64,000 bases of DNA, from the NCBI RefSeq assembly GCF_024721995.1, contig NZ_JANQBC010000003.1, positions 124,001-188,000 on the forward strand. Direction: 5' to 3'. Below, in pieces: positions 43,289 to 52,696 of the stretch (the first letter of the stretch is position 1; each line of letters opens with the position of its first letter). This stretch comes from Paenibacillus radicibacter. Lineage in GTDB: Bacteria; Bacillota; Bacilli; Paenibacillales; NBRC-103111. Position numbers and translations under genes: made by a program. A model generated the notes under the pieces. It did no database searches, was not told where the DNA came from, and worked only from the letters and a program-made list of their open reading frames with translations.

Positions 43289-43324
43289 AAAGGCTGTAGG
43301 GACATTTCCCTGCAGCCTTTTTTC
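43289..43324 (+). terminator. Terminator of the 50-residue peptide gene
   Basis: AAGGCTG-T-AGGG and CCCT-G-CAGCCTT, short loop, then six T. Confidence 0.85.
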
Positions 43325-43374
43325 TGTTGTTCAAGAGGCTTACGGAGTCGTCATCCATAAGGAGAAATTTACTC

Positions 43375-45345
43375 ATGATGATGATAACTTTTCAACATAT
43401 TCAAAAATATTACGGTGCAGCGCTTGCGATTAGCGACATTTCTTTTGAAATTAAGCAAGGAGAGAAAGTTGCTTTAATTGGGCGTAACGGCGCTGGAAAG
43501 ACGACCATTTTCCACTTAATCAAAGGCACGTTTAAACCTGATCAAGGTCAGATTGCGATTCGCAAAGATTCGAAGATCGGCTTCCTAGCCCAAATTCCGA
43601 ATTACGAAGACACAACGAATGTCTATGAAGTGCTAGGCGAAAGCTTCCGCGAGTTAAGAGGATGGCAGGAGCAGATGAAGCAGCTCGAAGCGAGAATGGC
43701 TGACCCTGAGCAGAGCGCGGATGCGGATGCTTTTGACAAAATGCTAACGCAGTATGGGCAGTTACAAGAGAAGTTTGAACGTGAAGGCGGGTACGAAATG
43801 GATGCTCGCATTGAACGTATTGCTAGTGGACTTGGCATTCCATCATCCCAATATACAAGACCATTCGCTTCCCTCTCTGGTGGCGAGAAGACGAAGGTTG
43901 GTCTAGGTGCACTCCTCCTTACACAACCCGATATTCTATTGCTCGATGAGCCGACGAACCATCTCGACATGAATGCAATTGAGTGGTTGGAGCAATACTT
44001 GGTCGCATATAGCGGCACCGTGATGGTCATCTCGCATGACCGTTATTTCCTAGATAAAGTCGTGACGAAAGTCGTCGATATTGAAGACGGCGAAGCGATT
44101 ACTTACCATACCAATTACAGTGAATATCAGAAGGAAAAGGAAGCACGTCTTCTCGCTCAGTTCGCCGATTATCAAGAACAGCAGAAGAAGATCAAGAAGA
44201 TGAAAGAGTCGATCAAACAGCTCATTGAATGGGGCAATCGCGGAAATCCGCCCAACCCATCGTTCCACACTCGCGCGGCTTCCATGCAGAAAGCACTCGA
44301 TCGTATGGAGAAAGTGAAGAAGCCGATCTTAGAGCGTAAAGCAATCGACCTCCAGCTTACCCAAAGCGATCGTTCAGGCAAGCAGGTACTCACACTGGAT
44401 GGCATTAGTAAATCATTCAGCAATCGTGCGTTGTTCGATAACGTCAGTGAGCAGCTACAATACGGTGAGCGCGTTATGCTGATTGGCAACAACGGGACAG
44501 GTAAAAGTACAATACTTAAGATGGTTCTCGGGCAGGAGCAGCCAGACGTTGGTGAGATTCGTGTTGGATCACGTGTAGATATCGGCTACTTGGCACAAGA
44601 GAATGCTCCACTCGATAATAAGAAGACCGTCTTGCAGTACTTCCGCGAGGAACTTGGTATGGAGGAAGGCGAAGCGCGCGGTCAATTAGCTCGATTCCTA
44701 TTCTACGGTGCCGATGTGTTCAAGCAAGTGCGGGGACTATCCGGCGGCGAATGGAGCCGTCTACGTCTAGCTCTACTCATGTACCGCAAGCCGAATCTGC
44801 TCATGCTCGATGAACCGACGAACCATCTGGACATCGACTCCCGCGAAGCGCTGGAAGAGACGTTAGAAGATTTTCCAGGGACGATACTTGCGGTTTCTCA
44901 TGATCGGTACTTCATTAATCGTCTTGCCAGTAAGATCTGGGAGCTGAATCGCGGCGCGATCACCAACTATTTGGGCAACTTTGATCACTATATGGAGAAG
45001 AGATCGCCGCTATCGGCAGGACTTACGTTCGATGAAGGAAAAGCGGAGGTACGTGCGGTAAGAACAGAACAACCGATTAGCACCCATATTGTTGATCCAT
45101 CCTCCCAAGGTAGCAATAGCTCAAGTCACTCTAACAAGTCTGGCATGAAGCCTTTTACATTCGCTCGATTAGAGAAGGATATTGCGGAGCTAGAAACTCA
45201 GTTGCAAGAAATTGATACACAGATGCTTGCTCCTGAAGTTTGTTCGGATACGCAGAAGCTTATGTCACTCCAGACTGAACGTGACATACACCAAGCTTCA
45301 CTTGATGAGCTGTATGAGCGCTGGATGGCTGCGACTGAAAGTTAG
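43375..45345 (+). CDS. ABC-F family ATPase (YdiF-like)
   Basis: 656 residues with two ATP-binding domains and no membrane part. First domain: Walker A GRNGAGKTT, signature LSGGEKTKVG, Walker B LLLDEPTNHLD; second: GNNGTGKST, LSGGEWSRLRL, LMLDEPTNHLD. A linker of about 80 residues between them has the charged P-site tip region (EKEARLLAQFADYQEQQKKIKKMKE). The last 90 residues form a coiled-coil C-terminal domain. ABC-F proteins bind the ribosome and help translation or antibiotic protection. AAGGAG ten bases before ATG 43375 decides the start over 43327. Housekeeping type likely. Confidence 0.92.
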   Translation: MMMITFQHIQKYYGAALAISDISFEIKQGEKVALIGRNGAGKTTIFHLIKGTFKPDQGQIAIRKDSKIGFLAQIPNYEDTTNVYEVLGESFRELRGWQEQMKQLEARMADPEQSADADAFDKMLTQYGQLQEKFEREGGYEMDARIERIASGLGIPSSQYTRPFASLSGGEKTKVGLGALLLTQPDILLLDEPTNHLDMNAIEWLEQYLVAYSGTVMVISHDRYFLDKVVTKVVDIEDGEAITYHTNYSEYQKEKEARLLAQFADYQEQQKKIKKMKESIKQLIEWGNRGNPPNPSFHTRAASMQKALDRMEKVKKPILERKAIDLQLTQSDRSGKQVLTLDGISKSFSNRALFDNVSEQLQYGERVMLIGNNGTGKSTILKMVLGQEQPDVGEIRVGSRVDIGYLAQENAPLDNKKTVLQYFREELGMEEGEARGQLARFLFYGADVFKQVRGLSGGEWSRLRLALLMYRKPNLLMLDEPTNHLDIDSREALEETLEDFPGTILAVSHDRYFINRLASKIWELNRGAITNYLGNFDHYMEKRSPLSAGLTFDEGKAEVRAVRTEQPISTHIVDPSSQGSNSSSHSNKSGMKPFTFARLEKDIAELETQLQEIDTQMLAPEVCSDTQKLMSLQTERDIHQASLDELYERWMAATES

Positions 45346-45498
45346 CAGATCAGTTCCAAATTTATTAACGATTACCACTTCACTCTTTCTTACAGAATTG
45401 TCATTCTGCCGTAAGCTGGTTGAATTCAAACAATTACTTTCATCCCTTATAATGTAAGAAAAACATCATGATTCAAACAACATAAGAGATGAGGTTCG

Positions 45499-47028
45499 AT
45501 GCGAGTGAGGCTGCATAATAGAAAAACAGTAACCATGGCCATTACGATCATTGCAGCGACGATGATTGTTACGGGTTGTACAGGTACCAAGAAACCTCCA
45601 GCACCTTTTGCGAAACCTACTGCCGCTGAGAATACGACTTTACCCTATCAAGATTTGAAAAAAGAATGGTCCACGATGACAATGGATCGTTATGTTGAAC
45701 GTATTGCACAGCAAGCTAAAACCACTTGGTCTCAGCTCGATAAAATATGGCCAGGAGTAGACTTTGGCAGTTATCAGGTCGCAATTCGATCAGGCAGTGA
45801 CGCATGGCTAATTAAAGCGAAGAGCGGTGAATTAAGCAAAATCGACATAAAGGATCTACCTGAGGATTATCAACTTTACCCAGGACTCTATTTACCACCC
45901 GACGCTGGGAAAATGAATGATGTACCGACGATGTTGCTTACGATTGACCCTGATCTTTTCAAAAAGCCTTATGATGAAGGTGAATTCGAATCTATACCTA
46001 CTTCCAATGTTTCATTCATGGCTCTAACTCACGAGACATTCCATCACAGTCAAGAACGTTGGAGTTATGACCGAGAAGAAGCGAGTACAGAGCGAAGCAC
46101 GATCTACCCCATCAATGTGGAAGCCCGTCAAATGCGCTTAGAAATTATCCATCATCTACGTGAAGCGGTGCTACAACCTGAGATGGAACTTAGTCACATT
46201 CAAGCGGCTCGCTGGACGTATGATCAGATGATAGAGAAGCAGAAGGATGAATATGATCGTATTCGGATGTATGATTTGCTTGAAGGGACAGCGAGATTTT
46301 TCGATATGAGTGCGAATGCAAGAGCTGCACTTGGCTGGAAAGCGTCTCCTGCGGAGATGGATGATATTTTCCGTAAAATGATGAAGATCGACTATCACTT
46401 AGGGCGCTACGATGGGCAAAGCGATAGCGAATCTTATGAGATCGGTGGACCTGCTGGTATTCTACTTGAGCGTCAAGGGAATATGACTTGGAAAAAAGAT
46501 GCCGAGAAGGGAATCCCTCCACTCGAATCGCTGCTTAAGAGCGCGAAACCTGTTGAGATGAAGACCCCACAATCTGTTAAAGATATCTTGGATAAGAAAG
46601 TAGCACAACCTTCAGAAGTCATAAAGCCAGGCATGGAATCTTTGAAAAAAGTCATCGAGTCGAAGAATGTAAGTTTCATTATCCCTGGTAATGCGACGGA
46701 TTATGAAGTACCTGAGTCTTCAGGAGGCTTTTCATACCCTTCGATAAAATTAGATTCGAAGTTCAGTAATCTAACGTTCTTCCCTCGAATTAGCAGCGTA
46801 ACTACCTTGCAGAATGGAAAAATCACTTTAAAGAATAGCGGATTTATTTCAGGAGAATTGAAATTGCCAGAGTTCAAAGAGCAACCGTATGTATCGATGA
46901 TCCCACTACCAAAAGAAGCTAAGATCTCGGACAAGAGGATCGAGGTCAACACGGATTCGATGCAAGTATCGGTGAATATTACGAAAGTAGTCAAAAAGGC
47001 TGGTCACACGTTCTACGTTGTCGACTAG
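45499..47028 (+). CDS. Lipoprotein with HExxH motif, possible metallopeptidase
   Basis: 509 residues. Signal peptide with lipobox IVTGC (Cys27) and a Pro/Thr-rich linker, so anchored outside the membrane. His178-Glu179-x-x-His182 (LTHETFHHSQE) fits a zinc-peptidase site, and Glu262 in LLEGTARFF could be the third ligand, as in gluzincins. A C-terminal beta-rich domain of about 130 residues follows (GGFSYPSIKLDSKF, NGKITLKNSGFI). I do not recognise the family. Independent gene with a following terminator. The enzyme activity is inferred from one motif only. Confidence 0.75.
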   Translation: MRVRLHNRKTVTMAITIIAATMIVTGCTGTKKPPAPFAKPTAAENTTLPYQDLKKEWSTMTMDRYVERIAQQAKTTWSQLDKIWPGVDFGSYQVAIRSGSDAWLIKAKSGELSKIDIKDLPEDYQLYPGLYLPPDAGKMNDVPTMLLTIDPDLFKKPYDEGEFESIPTSNVSFMALTHETFHHSQERWSYDREEASTERSTIYPINVEARQMRLEIIHHLREAVLQPEMELSHIQAARWTYDQMIEKQKDEYDRIRMYDLLEGTARFFDMSANARAALGWKASPAEMDDIFRKMMKIDYHLGRYDGQSDSESYEIGGPAGILLERQGNMTWKKDAEKGIPPLESLLKSAKPVEMKTPQSVKDILDKKVAQPSEVIKPGMESLKKVIESKNVSFIIPGNATDYEVPESSGGFSYPSIKLDSKFSNLTFFPRISSVTTLQNGKITLKNSGFISGELKLPEFKEQPYVSMIPLPKEAKISDKRIEVNTDSMQVSVNITKVVKKAGHTFYVVD

Positions 47029-47061
47029 CAGAATTGCGAAGAACCTAGCTATACAGTAAAA

Positions 47062-47107
47062 ATAAAGGCTAGAGCAGTCGGTTCATTTCTGATGCTCTAG
47101 CCTTTAT
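47062..47107. terminator. Bidirectional terminator
   Basis: AAAGGCTAGAGCA pairs perfectly with TGCTCTAGCCTTT, flanked by A/T-rich ends, between convergent genes. Confidence 0.85.
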
Positions 47108-47143
47108 TCATTTCTTCTAATCAATTAATCCGTGCAATCCGTA

Positions 47144-48094
47144 CTAGGATTGCCCGTAATACCAATCTAACACCCGCAAAGCGCGCAGTGTATTCCAGCG
47201 ACTATCCTCGCCCACCTCGGTCTCCATATCGAAGCTCACGCGATCTGGATGCGGGTTCTCAAGCGGCCAACGTCCGTGTTCATTCTGTTTAGCTGCTACG
47301 AACTGCACAGCCTCTTCGAGTCTTTCATCCGGCTTTACACCTGCGCTTCGCAAATAGTCCAAACCTCGAAGCAAATCATAATGCCAAGTAGGCGGGAAGG
47401 AGAAGTCCAACCATTCACGATCAAGGATTTCACCAGATGAAAGCGAACGAAGCATTCCTCGATTCAACATGTACGCATGGGCACGTTCGCGAGCTTCTGT
47501 CACTGCGGGCACAGGTCCCATTAACTTCTCATATTCGAGCAGTCCCTCCAGGACGCAAATTGTCGAGTGGAAGGAAGTTCGTAGGCTTTTTTTCGGTGCA
47601 TCACAATTCCAACCCCCATCTGCAAGCTGCTCGCTTAGAAGGCGATTGACCAGGAGTTCACTACCTTCACCAAAGTAAGCGCCTGCTGTTAAGATCGCTC
47701 CATTGATACAAGGCTCCGTCTCCCCGTCGAAGAACTTATTTCCATCGAACTGCCACCATACAATTTCACGCACGAGACGAATCGCTTTGCGAGTTTCTTC
47801 CGAGGAAGGGTCCAAACCAATATCCTTCAAGACCATAAGCGTATAGACCGTGATCAGCCAGTTCCGTTCATCTGCTTCACCGCCCCAGTTCCCCTTAGCC
47901 CCTTGCTGCTGGAGAACCTGCGCCCCCCAGCCACTCGTTGCGGTTCGTGCACATTCTGCCGAGACATTTTCATCCGATTCCTTCATCAGATCACGCATGA
48001 CTTGATAACGGATAGATGGGTCTGAGTCTAGAAGCCACTCCATAACGGATTCTCTCGGCTTCGTGTATTGCCACTTGGTAGGATTCACTTCCAT
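47144..48094 (-). CDS. Alpha-alpha toroid protein (prenyltransferase/squalene-cyclase-like)
   Basis: 316 residues, with repeated helices typical of the terpenoid cyclase/prenyltransferase toroid: WGAQVLQQQGAKGNWGGE, LLSEQLADGGWNCDAPKKS and QFVAAKQNEHGRWPLENP (the 'Q-x-x-DGGW' type repeats). It lacks the DxDD catalytic motif of squalene-hopene cyclases, as far as I can see, so cyclase activity is doubtful. No membrane segment. Many such short toroid proteins in Bacilli are of unknown function. No neighbours suggest a pathway. Confidence 0.78.
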   Translation of the reverse strand: MEVNPTKWQYTKPRESVMEWLLDSDPSIRYQVMRDLMKESDENVSAECARTATSGWGAQVLQQQGAKGNWGGEADERNWLITVYTLMVLKDIGLDPSSEETRKAIRLVREIVWWQFDGNKFFDGETEPCINGAILTAGAYFGEGSELLVNRLLSEQLADGGWNCDAPKKSLRTSFHSTICVLEGLLEYEKLMGPVPAVTEARERAHAYMLNRGMLRSLSSGEILDREWLDFSFPPTWHYDLLRGLDYLRSAGVKPDERLEEAVQFVAAKQNEHGRWPLENPHPDRVSFDMETEVGEDSRWNTLRALRVLDWYYGQS

Positions 48095-48295
48095 AAACTA
48101 TACCCCATTTTATTGGTAAAATATGTACATGTTATATTTTAGAATATTCACACTTGTTCGTACACTATTTTTATATATACGAGATGGATGGCAGTTCAGA
48201 GAGCAGTTGAGACAAAACCCGGTTCTTCTGTTCACCATTGTTTGCAGGCGTGTTCTCTCTTTATTCAATAAACACACTGCTCCATAATCCTTGTT

Positions 48296-50974
48296 CTATA
48301 GTTTCGGTCGAACCCGATTCGTTGGCATAGCAACTAACGGATCATCTGGCCAATAGTGCTTCGGATAACGTCCCTTCAAGTCTTTACGCACTTCAAAGTA
48401 CGTCCCTCGCCAGAAGCTCGCTAGGTCTTGTGTCACTTGAACAGGTCGCTGAGCAGGCGATAAGAGATGTAGAGTTAACGGTACGCTGCCATTGGCAATA
48501 CGAGGCGTATCGGTTAGACCGAACATCTCTTGCAAGCGAACAGCAAGGACAGGTACTTGCATATCGGTGTAATCAATCGGAATTCTTGATCCACTCGGAA
48601 CGGTATAGTGCGTTGGCACTTCTTGATCGAGCAGGCGCTGCTGATCCCATGGAATTAACGTTTGCAGCACATCCATCATGTTTAGTCGCTGAAGATCACT
48701 GCGACTTTTCATACCAAATAGATGCGGCGCAAGCCACTCGTCAAGGGAAGCGAGTAGCGCTTCTTCTGATACATCCTGCCACGACGAATCATGCAACTGC
48801 ATAAAACGAAGTCGATCCAAGTACTGACGTGAAGTACGATTCCACGGTAATATGCCTAATCCTTCTTCTGCGACTCCTTGCAACAATGCCTGAAGAATCT
48901 CATCCGCATCTGGATTTTGCAATTGTCCTTCCTGGAAGATGATCGCACCTAAACGTACTCTTTTGCGAGCACGAACAGCTTGTACCTCACGATCCCACAA
49001 GACGAGATTTTCGTGCTTAATCTGATCGGCAAAATGCTCCTCGAACAATTGCTGATCAATAGGCGCTGCTAGATGGATTCGACTCTGTGCACCTTGTTGA
49101 TCCTCGATTTGAGCAACAGCAAGGTATGGCTCATTTGAGATCGTCTGCACTTGCGTCAGCACCGCTCCACGACCATTGCGAAGCAGATACCCTCCTCCAC
49201 TTACTCTGCGTTGTGCAATTCGATCTGGATATGCGAACGCAACGAGCAGACCACATGGGTCTGAAATGACTGGAGTGCTGGTATTATCCGTAACACTAGA
49301 TTGCAGCGCTGGCAGCATCCTTTTCCAATGATCCGCTTCGGTTCGTATTCTTTTACATGTGGCAGCATCAACTTCATATCCATGAACCAGATCTCCGCGT
49401 TCCGCCCGATCAAGAGCTTGTCGATCACGCAGGATATCGAGACGTACACGAAGATCACAAGAATCTGTATGACCATGTCCACCATGACTACGTCCACGCA
49501 CAATATCCCGCTCCCCTAGCAGTGCAGCTAGTTCACAAGCGATTTCACCAAGGTTGAGCGGAATCGCACGCAGCATCATATGAGCAAGACGTGGATGAGT
49601 GCCCAAGCTTGCCATCTGTCTGCCATGTGCTGTCACACTTCCTTGCTCATCGAGTGCTCCAAGTTCCTGAAGCAATTCCTGTGCTTGCACATAAGCTGCT
49701 TCAGGAATCGGATCGAGCCACTGTAATTCGCTGGGATTCGATACCCCCCATAACGCCAATTCCAACGCTATTGGGGCAAGATCAGCTTCTAGTATTTCCG
49801 GAGTACGTCGCGAGGCTAGGTGACGATCTTCCTGCTCCGTCCATAATCGGTAACACACGCCTGATGCCCGACGACCTGCCCGACCTTGGCGCTGATCCGC
49901 AGATGCTCGCGCTACCTGTACCGTCTCCAGTCGCATCATACCTGTGCGTACCGAGAAGCGTGGTACACGCATCAAACCGCTATCGATGACGACTCGCACA
50001 CCATCTACCGTTAGACTCGTCTCTGCAATGGAAGTTGCCAGCACTACTTTCCGCTCACCAGCAGGGCATCGTGCAATCGCTTGATCCTGCGCCTCTTGTG
50101 TCATATTTCCGTATAAAGGTGCAACTCGAATTCCTGAATCTAATCCGAGCTTATGCAAGCTTTGTTCTACACGCCGAATTTCACCCGCTCCTGGCAAGAA
50201 CACAAGAACATCACCTTCATTTTCTCGCAAGGCAGACTGAACCGTACGTGCAACAAGTGAAACGAATGACTCCATCGCATCTCGTCTTGTTCCACCCTGT
50301 GCGAATTCTGCTCGCAACAAGCTAGTTGCACTAGAATAGCTACCAACTGATACGCTACTCCCAACACTCCCCGGCAATTGTTCCAAATACTTCGTTTCCA
50401 CCGGATAAGCGCGTCCCTCGCTTGTTATAATCGGAGAACCACCCATGAGCGCAGCCACTGGCTCCGCTTCAATTGTTGCCGACATGACCAGCAGTCGCAG
50501 ATCATCCCGCAGGACAGCCTGTGACTGTAAGCATAATGCCAATCCCAAGTCCGCATGTAAGTTGCGCTCATGATATTCATCGAATATAACAATGCCTACA
50601 TCCTCAAGTGCAGGATCGTCTTGAATCATTCTTGTTAATACACCTTCTGTTATAACTTCAATTCGCGTGCGCGCACCTACTCTTGTATCCTGCTTCACGC
50701 GATAACCGATTGTCTCTCCAACTTGCTCACCTAGCGAAGTTGCCATAAACTTCGCAACTGAACGCGCTGCTAAGCGACGTGGTTCAAGCATAATAATCCG
50801 TTTGTTATCTAGCCACGGCTCCCCTAACAGTGCAATCGGCACTTGTGTCGACTTCCCCGCTCCTGGAGGTGCGACAAGCACTGCATGATTGTTTGTTCGC
50901 AAAGCATCTTGCAGCTGCGGCATAACAGCTTGAATGGGTAACTGCTCCACTTTCAATTTCCATTCCTCCACCAT
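48296..50974 (-). CDS. hrpB: ATP-dependent helicase HrpB
   Basis: 892 residues. DExH helicase: motif I VLVAPPGAGKST, motif II IFDEYHERNLHADL (DEYH), SATIEAEPV, then the helicase C domain with LATSIAETSLTVDGVRVVIDSGL and DQRQGRAGRRASG. The C-terminal HrpB region (LFGMKSRSDLQRLNMMDVLQTLIPW, RIPIDYTD) and the tail with FWRGTYFEVRKDLKGRYPKHYWPDDP are typical. RNA or DNA remodelling is the general role; its cellular task in Bacillota is unclear. Stand-alone gene with about 200 bases behind it. Confidence 0.95.
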   Translation of the reverse strand: MVEEWKLKVEQLPIQAVMPQLQDALRTNNHAVLVAPPGAGKSTQVPIALLGEPWLDNKRIIMLEPRRLAARSVAKFMATSLGEQVGETIGYRVKQDTRVGARTRIEVITEGVLTRMIQDDPALEDVGIVIFDEYHERNLHADLGLALCLQSQAVLRDDLRLLVMSATIEAEPVAALMGGSPIITSEGRAYPVETKYLEQLPGSVGSSVSVGSYSSATSLLRAEFAQGGTRRDAMESFVSLVARTVQSALRENEGDVLVFLPGAGEIRRVEQSLHKLGLDSGIRVAPLYGNMTQEAQDQAIARCPAGERKVVLATSIAETSLTVDGVRVVIDSGLMRVPRFSVRTGMMRLETVQVARASADQRQGRAGRRASGVCYRLWTEQEDRHLASRRTPEILEADLAPIALELALWGVSNPSELQWLDPIPEAAYVQAQELLQELGALDEQGSVTAHGRQMASLGTHPRLAHMMLRAIPLNLGEIACELAALLGERDIVRGRSHGGHGHTDSCDLRVRLDILRDRQALDRAERGDLVHGYEVDAATCKRIRTEADHWKRMLPALQSSVTDNTSTPVISDPCGLLVAFAYPDRIAQRRVSGGGYLLRNGRGAVLTQVQTISNEPYLAVAQIEDQQGAQSRIHLAAPIDQQLFEEHFADQIKHENLVLWDREVQAVRARKRVRLGAIIFQEGQLQNPDADEILQALLQGVAEEGLGILPWNRTSRQYLDRLRFMQLHDSSWQDVSEEALLASLDEWLAPHLFGMKSRSDLQRLNMMDVLQTLIPWDQQRLLDQEVPTHYTVPSGSRIPIDYTDMQVPVLAVRLQEMFGLTDTPRIANGSVPLTLHLLSPAQRPVQVTQDLASFWRGTYFEVRKDLKGRYPKHYWPDDPLVAMPTNRVRPKL

Positions 50975-51033
50975 TGCTATATGTATTTATCGATCACTTT
51001 CCATATCTCTTATTGTAATCTCCCCCACGCATG

Positions 51034-51070
51034 AAAAAAAGACCAACCAAGCTTGATCCTGGTCGGTCCT
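51034..51070 (-). terminator. Terminator of the zinc-ribbon gene
   Basis: On the minus strand GACCGACCA pairs with TGGTTGGTC (one G-T), then TTTTTTTC. Confidence 0.8.
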
Positions 51071-51080
51071 TACGATTATA

Positions 51081-51353
51081 TTAGAACAGGTCGAAAAGAT
51101 CGAAACCGCTCTTTTTCTTTTTGTATCCATGTTTATCCTTATCGTAGTCATGGTCATGATCATGATCGTGGGATTTGTAATTCGGATTCGGTTTGTGAGT
51201 ATCCCATTGATCGTGGCTTTCACTTCTCGCACGTAGCTTCTCAAGCTCTCCGCGATCCAGCCATATTCCTTTACACTCTGGGCATGTATCGATGCTTACT
51301 CCATCTTTCATCACTTCTCTCATGCGTACCCCATCACAAACTGGACAATTCAT
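51081..51353 (-). CDS. Zinc-ribbon (zf-TFIIB) protein with His/Asp-rich linker
   Basis: 90 residues. N-terminal zf-TFIIB zinc ribbon: CPVCDGVRMREVMKDGVSIDTCPECKGIWLDRGELEKL with two CxxC pairs. A linker then carries alternating His and Asp (HDHDHDHDYDKDKHGY), which is likely to bind metal, and the C-terminus is KSGFDLFDLF. The TFIIB-like ribbon is known in small bacterial proteins of uncertain role. GGAGG follows the usual distance before the ATG. The His/Asp stretch suggests metal buffering or delivery; this is inference. Confidence 0.82.
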   Translation of the reverse strand: MNCPVCDGVRMREVMKDGVSIDTCPECKGIWLDRGELEKLRARSESHDQWDTHKPNPNYKSHDHDHDHDYDKDKHGYKKKKSGFDLFDLF

Positions 51354-51490
51354 TAAATGACCTCCTTTATCCTACAAAGTTTGTTACGAGCATGTACGAT
51401 TTACGTTTCACTTTAACTGCACATATTCATTATCATTTTGGGCAAAATTACCTATTATATTCCATTTACAGCAAAGGACTCTATCATTTT

Positions 51491-52510
51491 ATGAAAAGTT
51501 ACATTATGGATCGTATGTTTAAAGCTTCATCCGGAATTGCTTATGGCATTCTCGTCACACTAGGCATCGGATTACTCATTGAAAATTTAGGCGTGATTCT
51601 AGGATTACCCGCTCTTATTGCTATTGGTGCGACGACTAAATTACTGATGGCACCCGGCATCGGGGTGGGGATTGCATATATGCTAGGGGCAAATTCACTG
51701 ACGATCTTCTCCGCAATGGCTGCATCCACGGTCGGTGCTGGCGCAATTAAGATGTCTCTGGACTTTGGTGGTTATCTCATCAAAACGGGTGAGCCGATCG
51801 GCGCACTACTAGCAGCCACACTTGCTACTTACATTGGGCGAAGGATCTCTGGACGGACACAGCTTGATATGATGATCGTGCCGCTGTTCTCGATATTGAT
51901 CGCCGGGTTATTCGGACTATGGCTGTCTGCGCGAATTGCACCCCTGCTTGCTACTATCGGCAGCTGGATTACAGAAATTACGGCAGTGAGTCCCTTCTTA
52001 TCTTCCATCGTCATTGCTGTTGTTTGGGGCATACTCATTCTATCACCTGCTTCTTCCACGGCCCTTGCAATTGCACTGCAACTATCGGGTGTAACAGCAG
52101 GCGCGGCGCTTGCAGGATGTGCGGCGCATTTCGTCGGACTTGCAGTCATCTCAGCTCGCGAGAACAATATGGGCGTTATTCTCGCTCAAGCGATCTGTAC
52201 GCCAAAGATTCAACTCCCGAACATTACACGTAATATAATGATTGTTGTGCCTACACTAACCGCAAGTGCAGTGGCAGGTCCCGTCTCAACCTTCATTTTC
52301 GGTATCGAAATTGGCAAAGAGTATGCAGGACTTGGCATCAGCTCACTCGTTGCACCGATTCATCTCTTAACGAAATACAATCCGTCTCAGATCATTCCGG
52401 CGATGCTCGTCACTTATGTACTCATTCCAGCAGTTGTATCGTATGCAGTTTATTGGGTGCTTAGCAGAAGAGGTTTAATTCGTCCTGGTGACCTGAAAAT
52501 CACGACCTAA
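51491..52510 (+). CDS. PTS_EIIC_2/PfoR-type membrane protein
   Basis: 339 residues, about ten hydrophobic segments. Motifs such as LLMAPGIGVGIAYMLGAN, GGYLIKTGEPIGALLAATLA and LAGCAAHFVGLAVISARENNMG fit the PTS EIIC-like family that includes the perfringolysin regulator PfoR. There are no EIIA or EIIB parts and no active-site Cys or His loop to accept phosphate, so it may be a transporter or sensor. The frame opens at 51053, but AAAGGA before ATG 51491 and the start MKSYIMDRMF support this start. No partner genes adjacent. Confidence 0.82.
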   Translation: MKSYIMDRMFKASSGIAYGILVTLGIGLLIENLGVILGLPALIAIGATTKLLMAPGIGVGIAYMLGANSLTIFSAMAASTVGAGAIKMSLDFGGYLIKTGEPIGALLAATLATYIGRRISGRTQLDMMIVPLFSILIAGLFGLWLSARIAPLLATIGSWITEITAVSPFLSSIVIAVVWGILILSPASSTALAIALQLSGVTAGAALAGCAAHFVGLAVISARENNMGVILAQAICTPKIQLPNITRNIMIVVPTLTASAVAGPVSTFIFGIEIGKEYAGLGISSLVAPIHLLTKYNPSQIIPAMLVTYVLIPAVVSYAVYWVLSRRGLIRPGDLKITT

Positions 52511-52696
52511 TCCCAATTATCTTTACATTCTGCTGTGAAGCTGAGATAATCAACTTTTTGGCAAGCATTGGTTAGTTATGAAGTAAAGATCATCATAGAA
52601 TCAAATTCAAATGAAGTGGTATTTTTGATATGGAAAGGTGTTGGCTGCCCAACAGGAGCACGATATAGCGCATGGCCAACAAGGTGAATTTGCAAG

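Noticed and set aside
52511-52696. Possible c-di-AMP riboswitch before the KtrB-like gene
   Set aside because: The conserved GGTG-rich and CCG-containing parts of the ydaO element are missing; only a small TTGGC/GCCAA pairing is seen.
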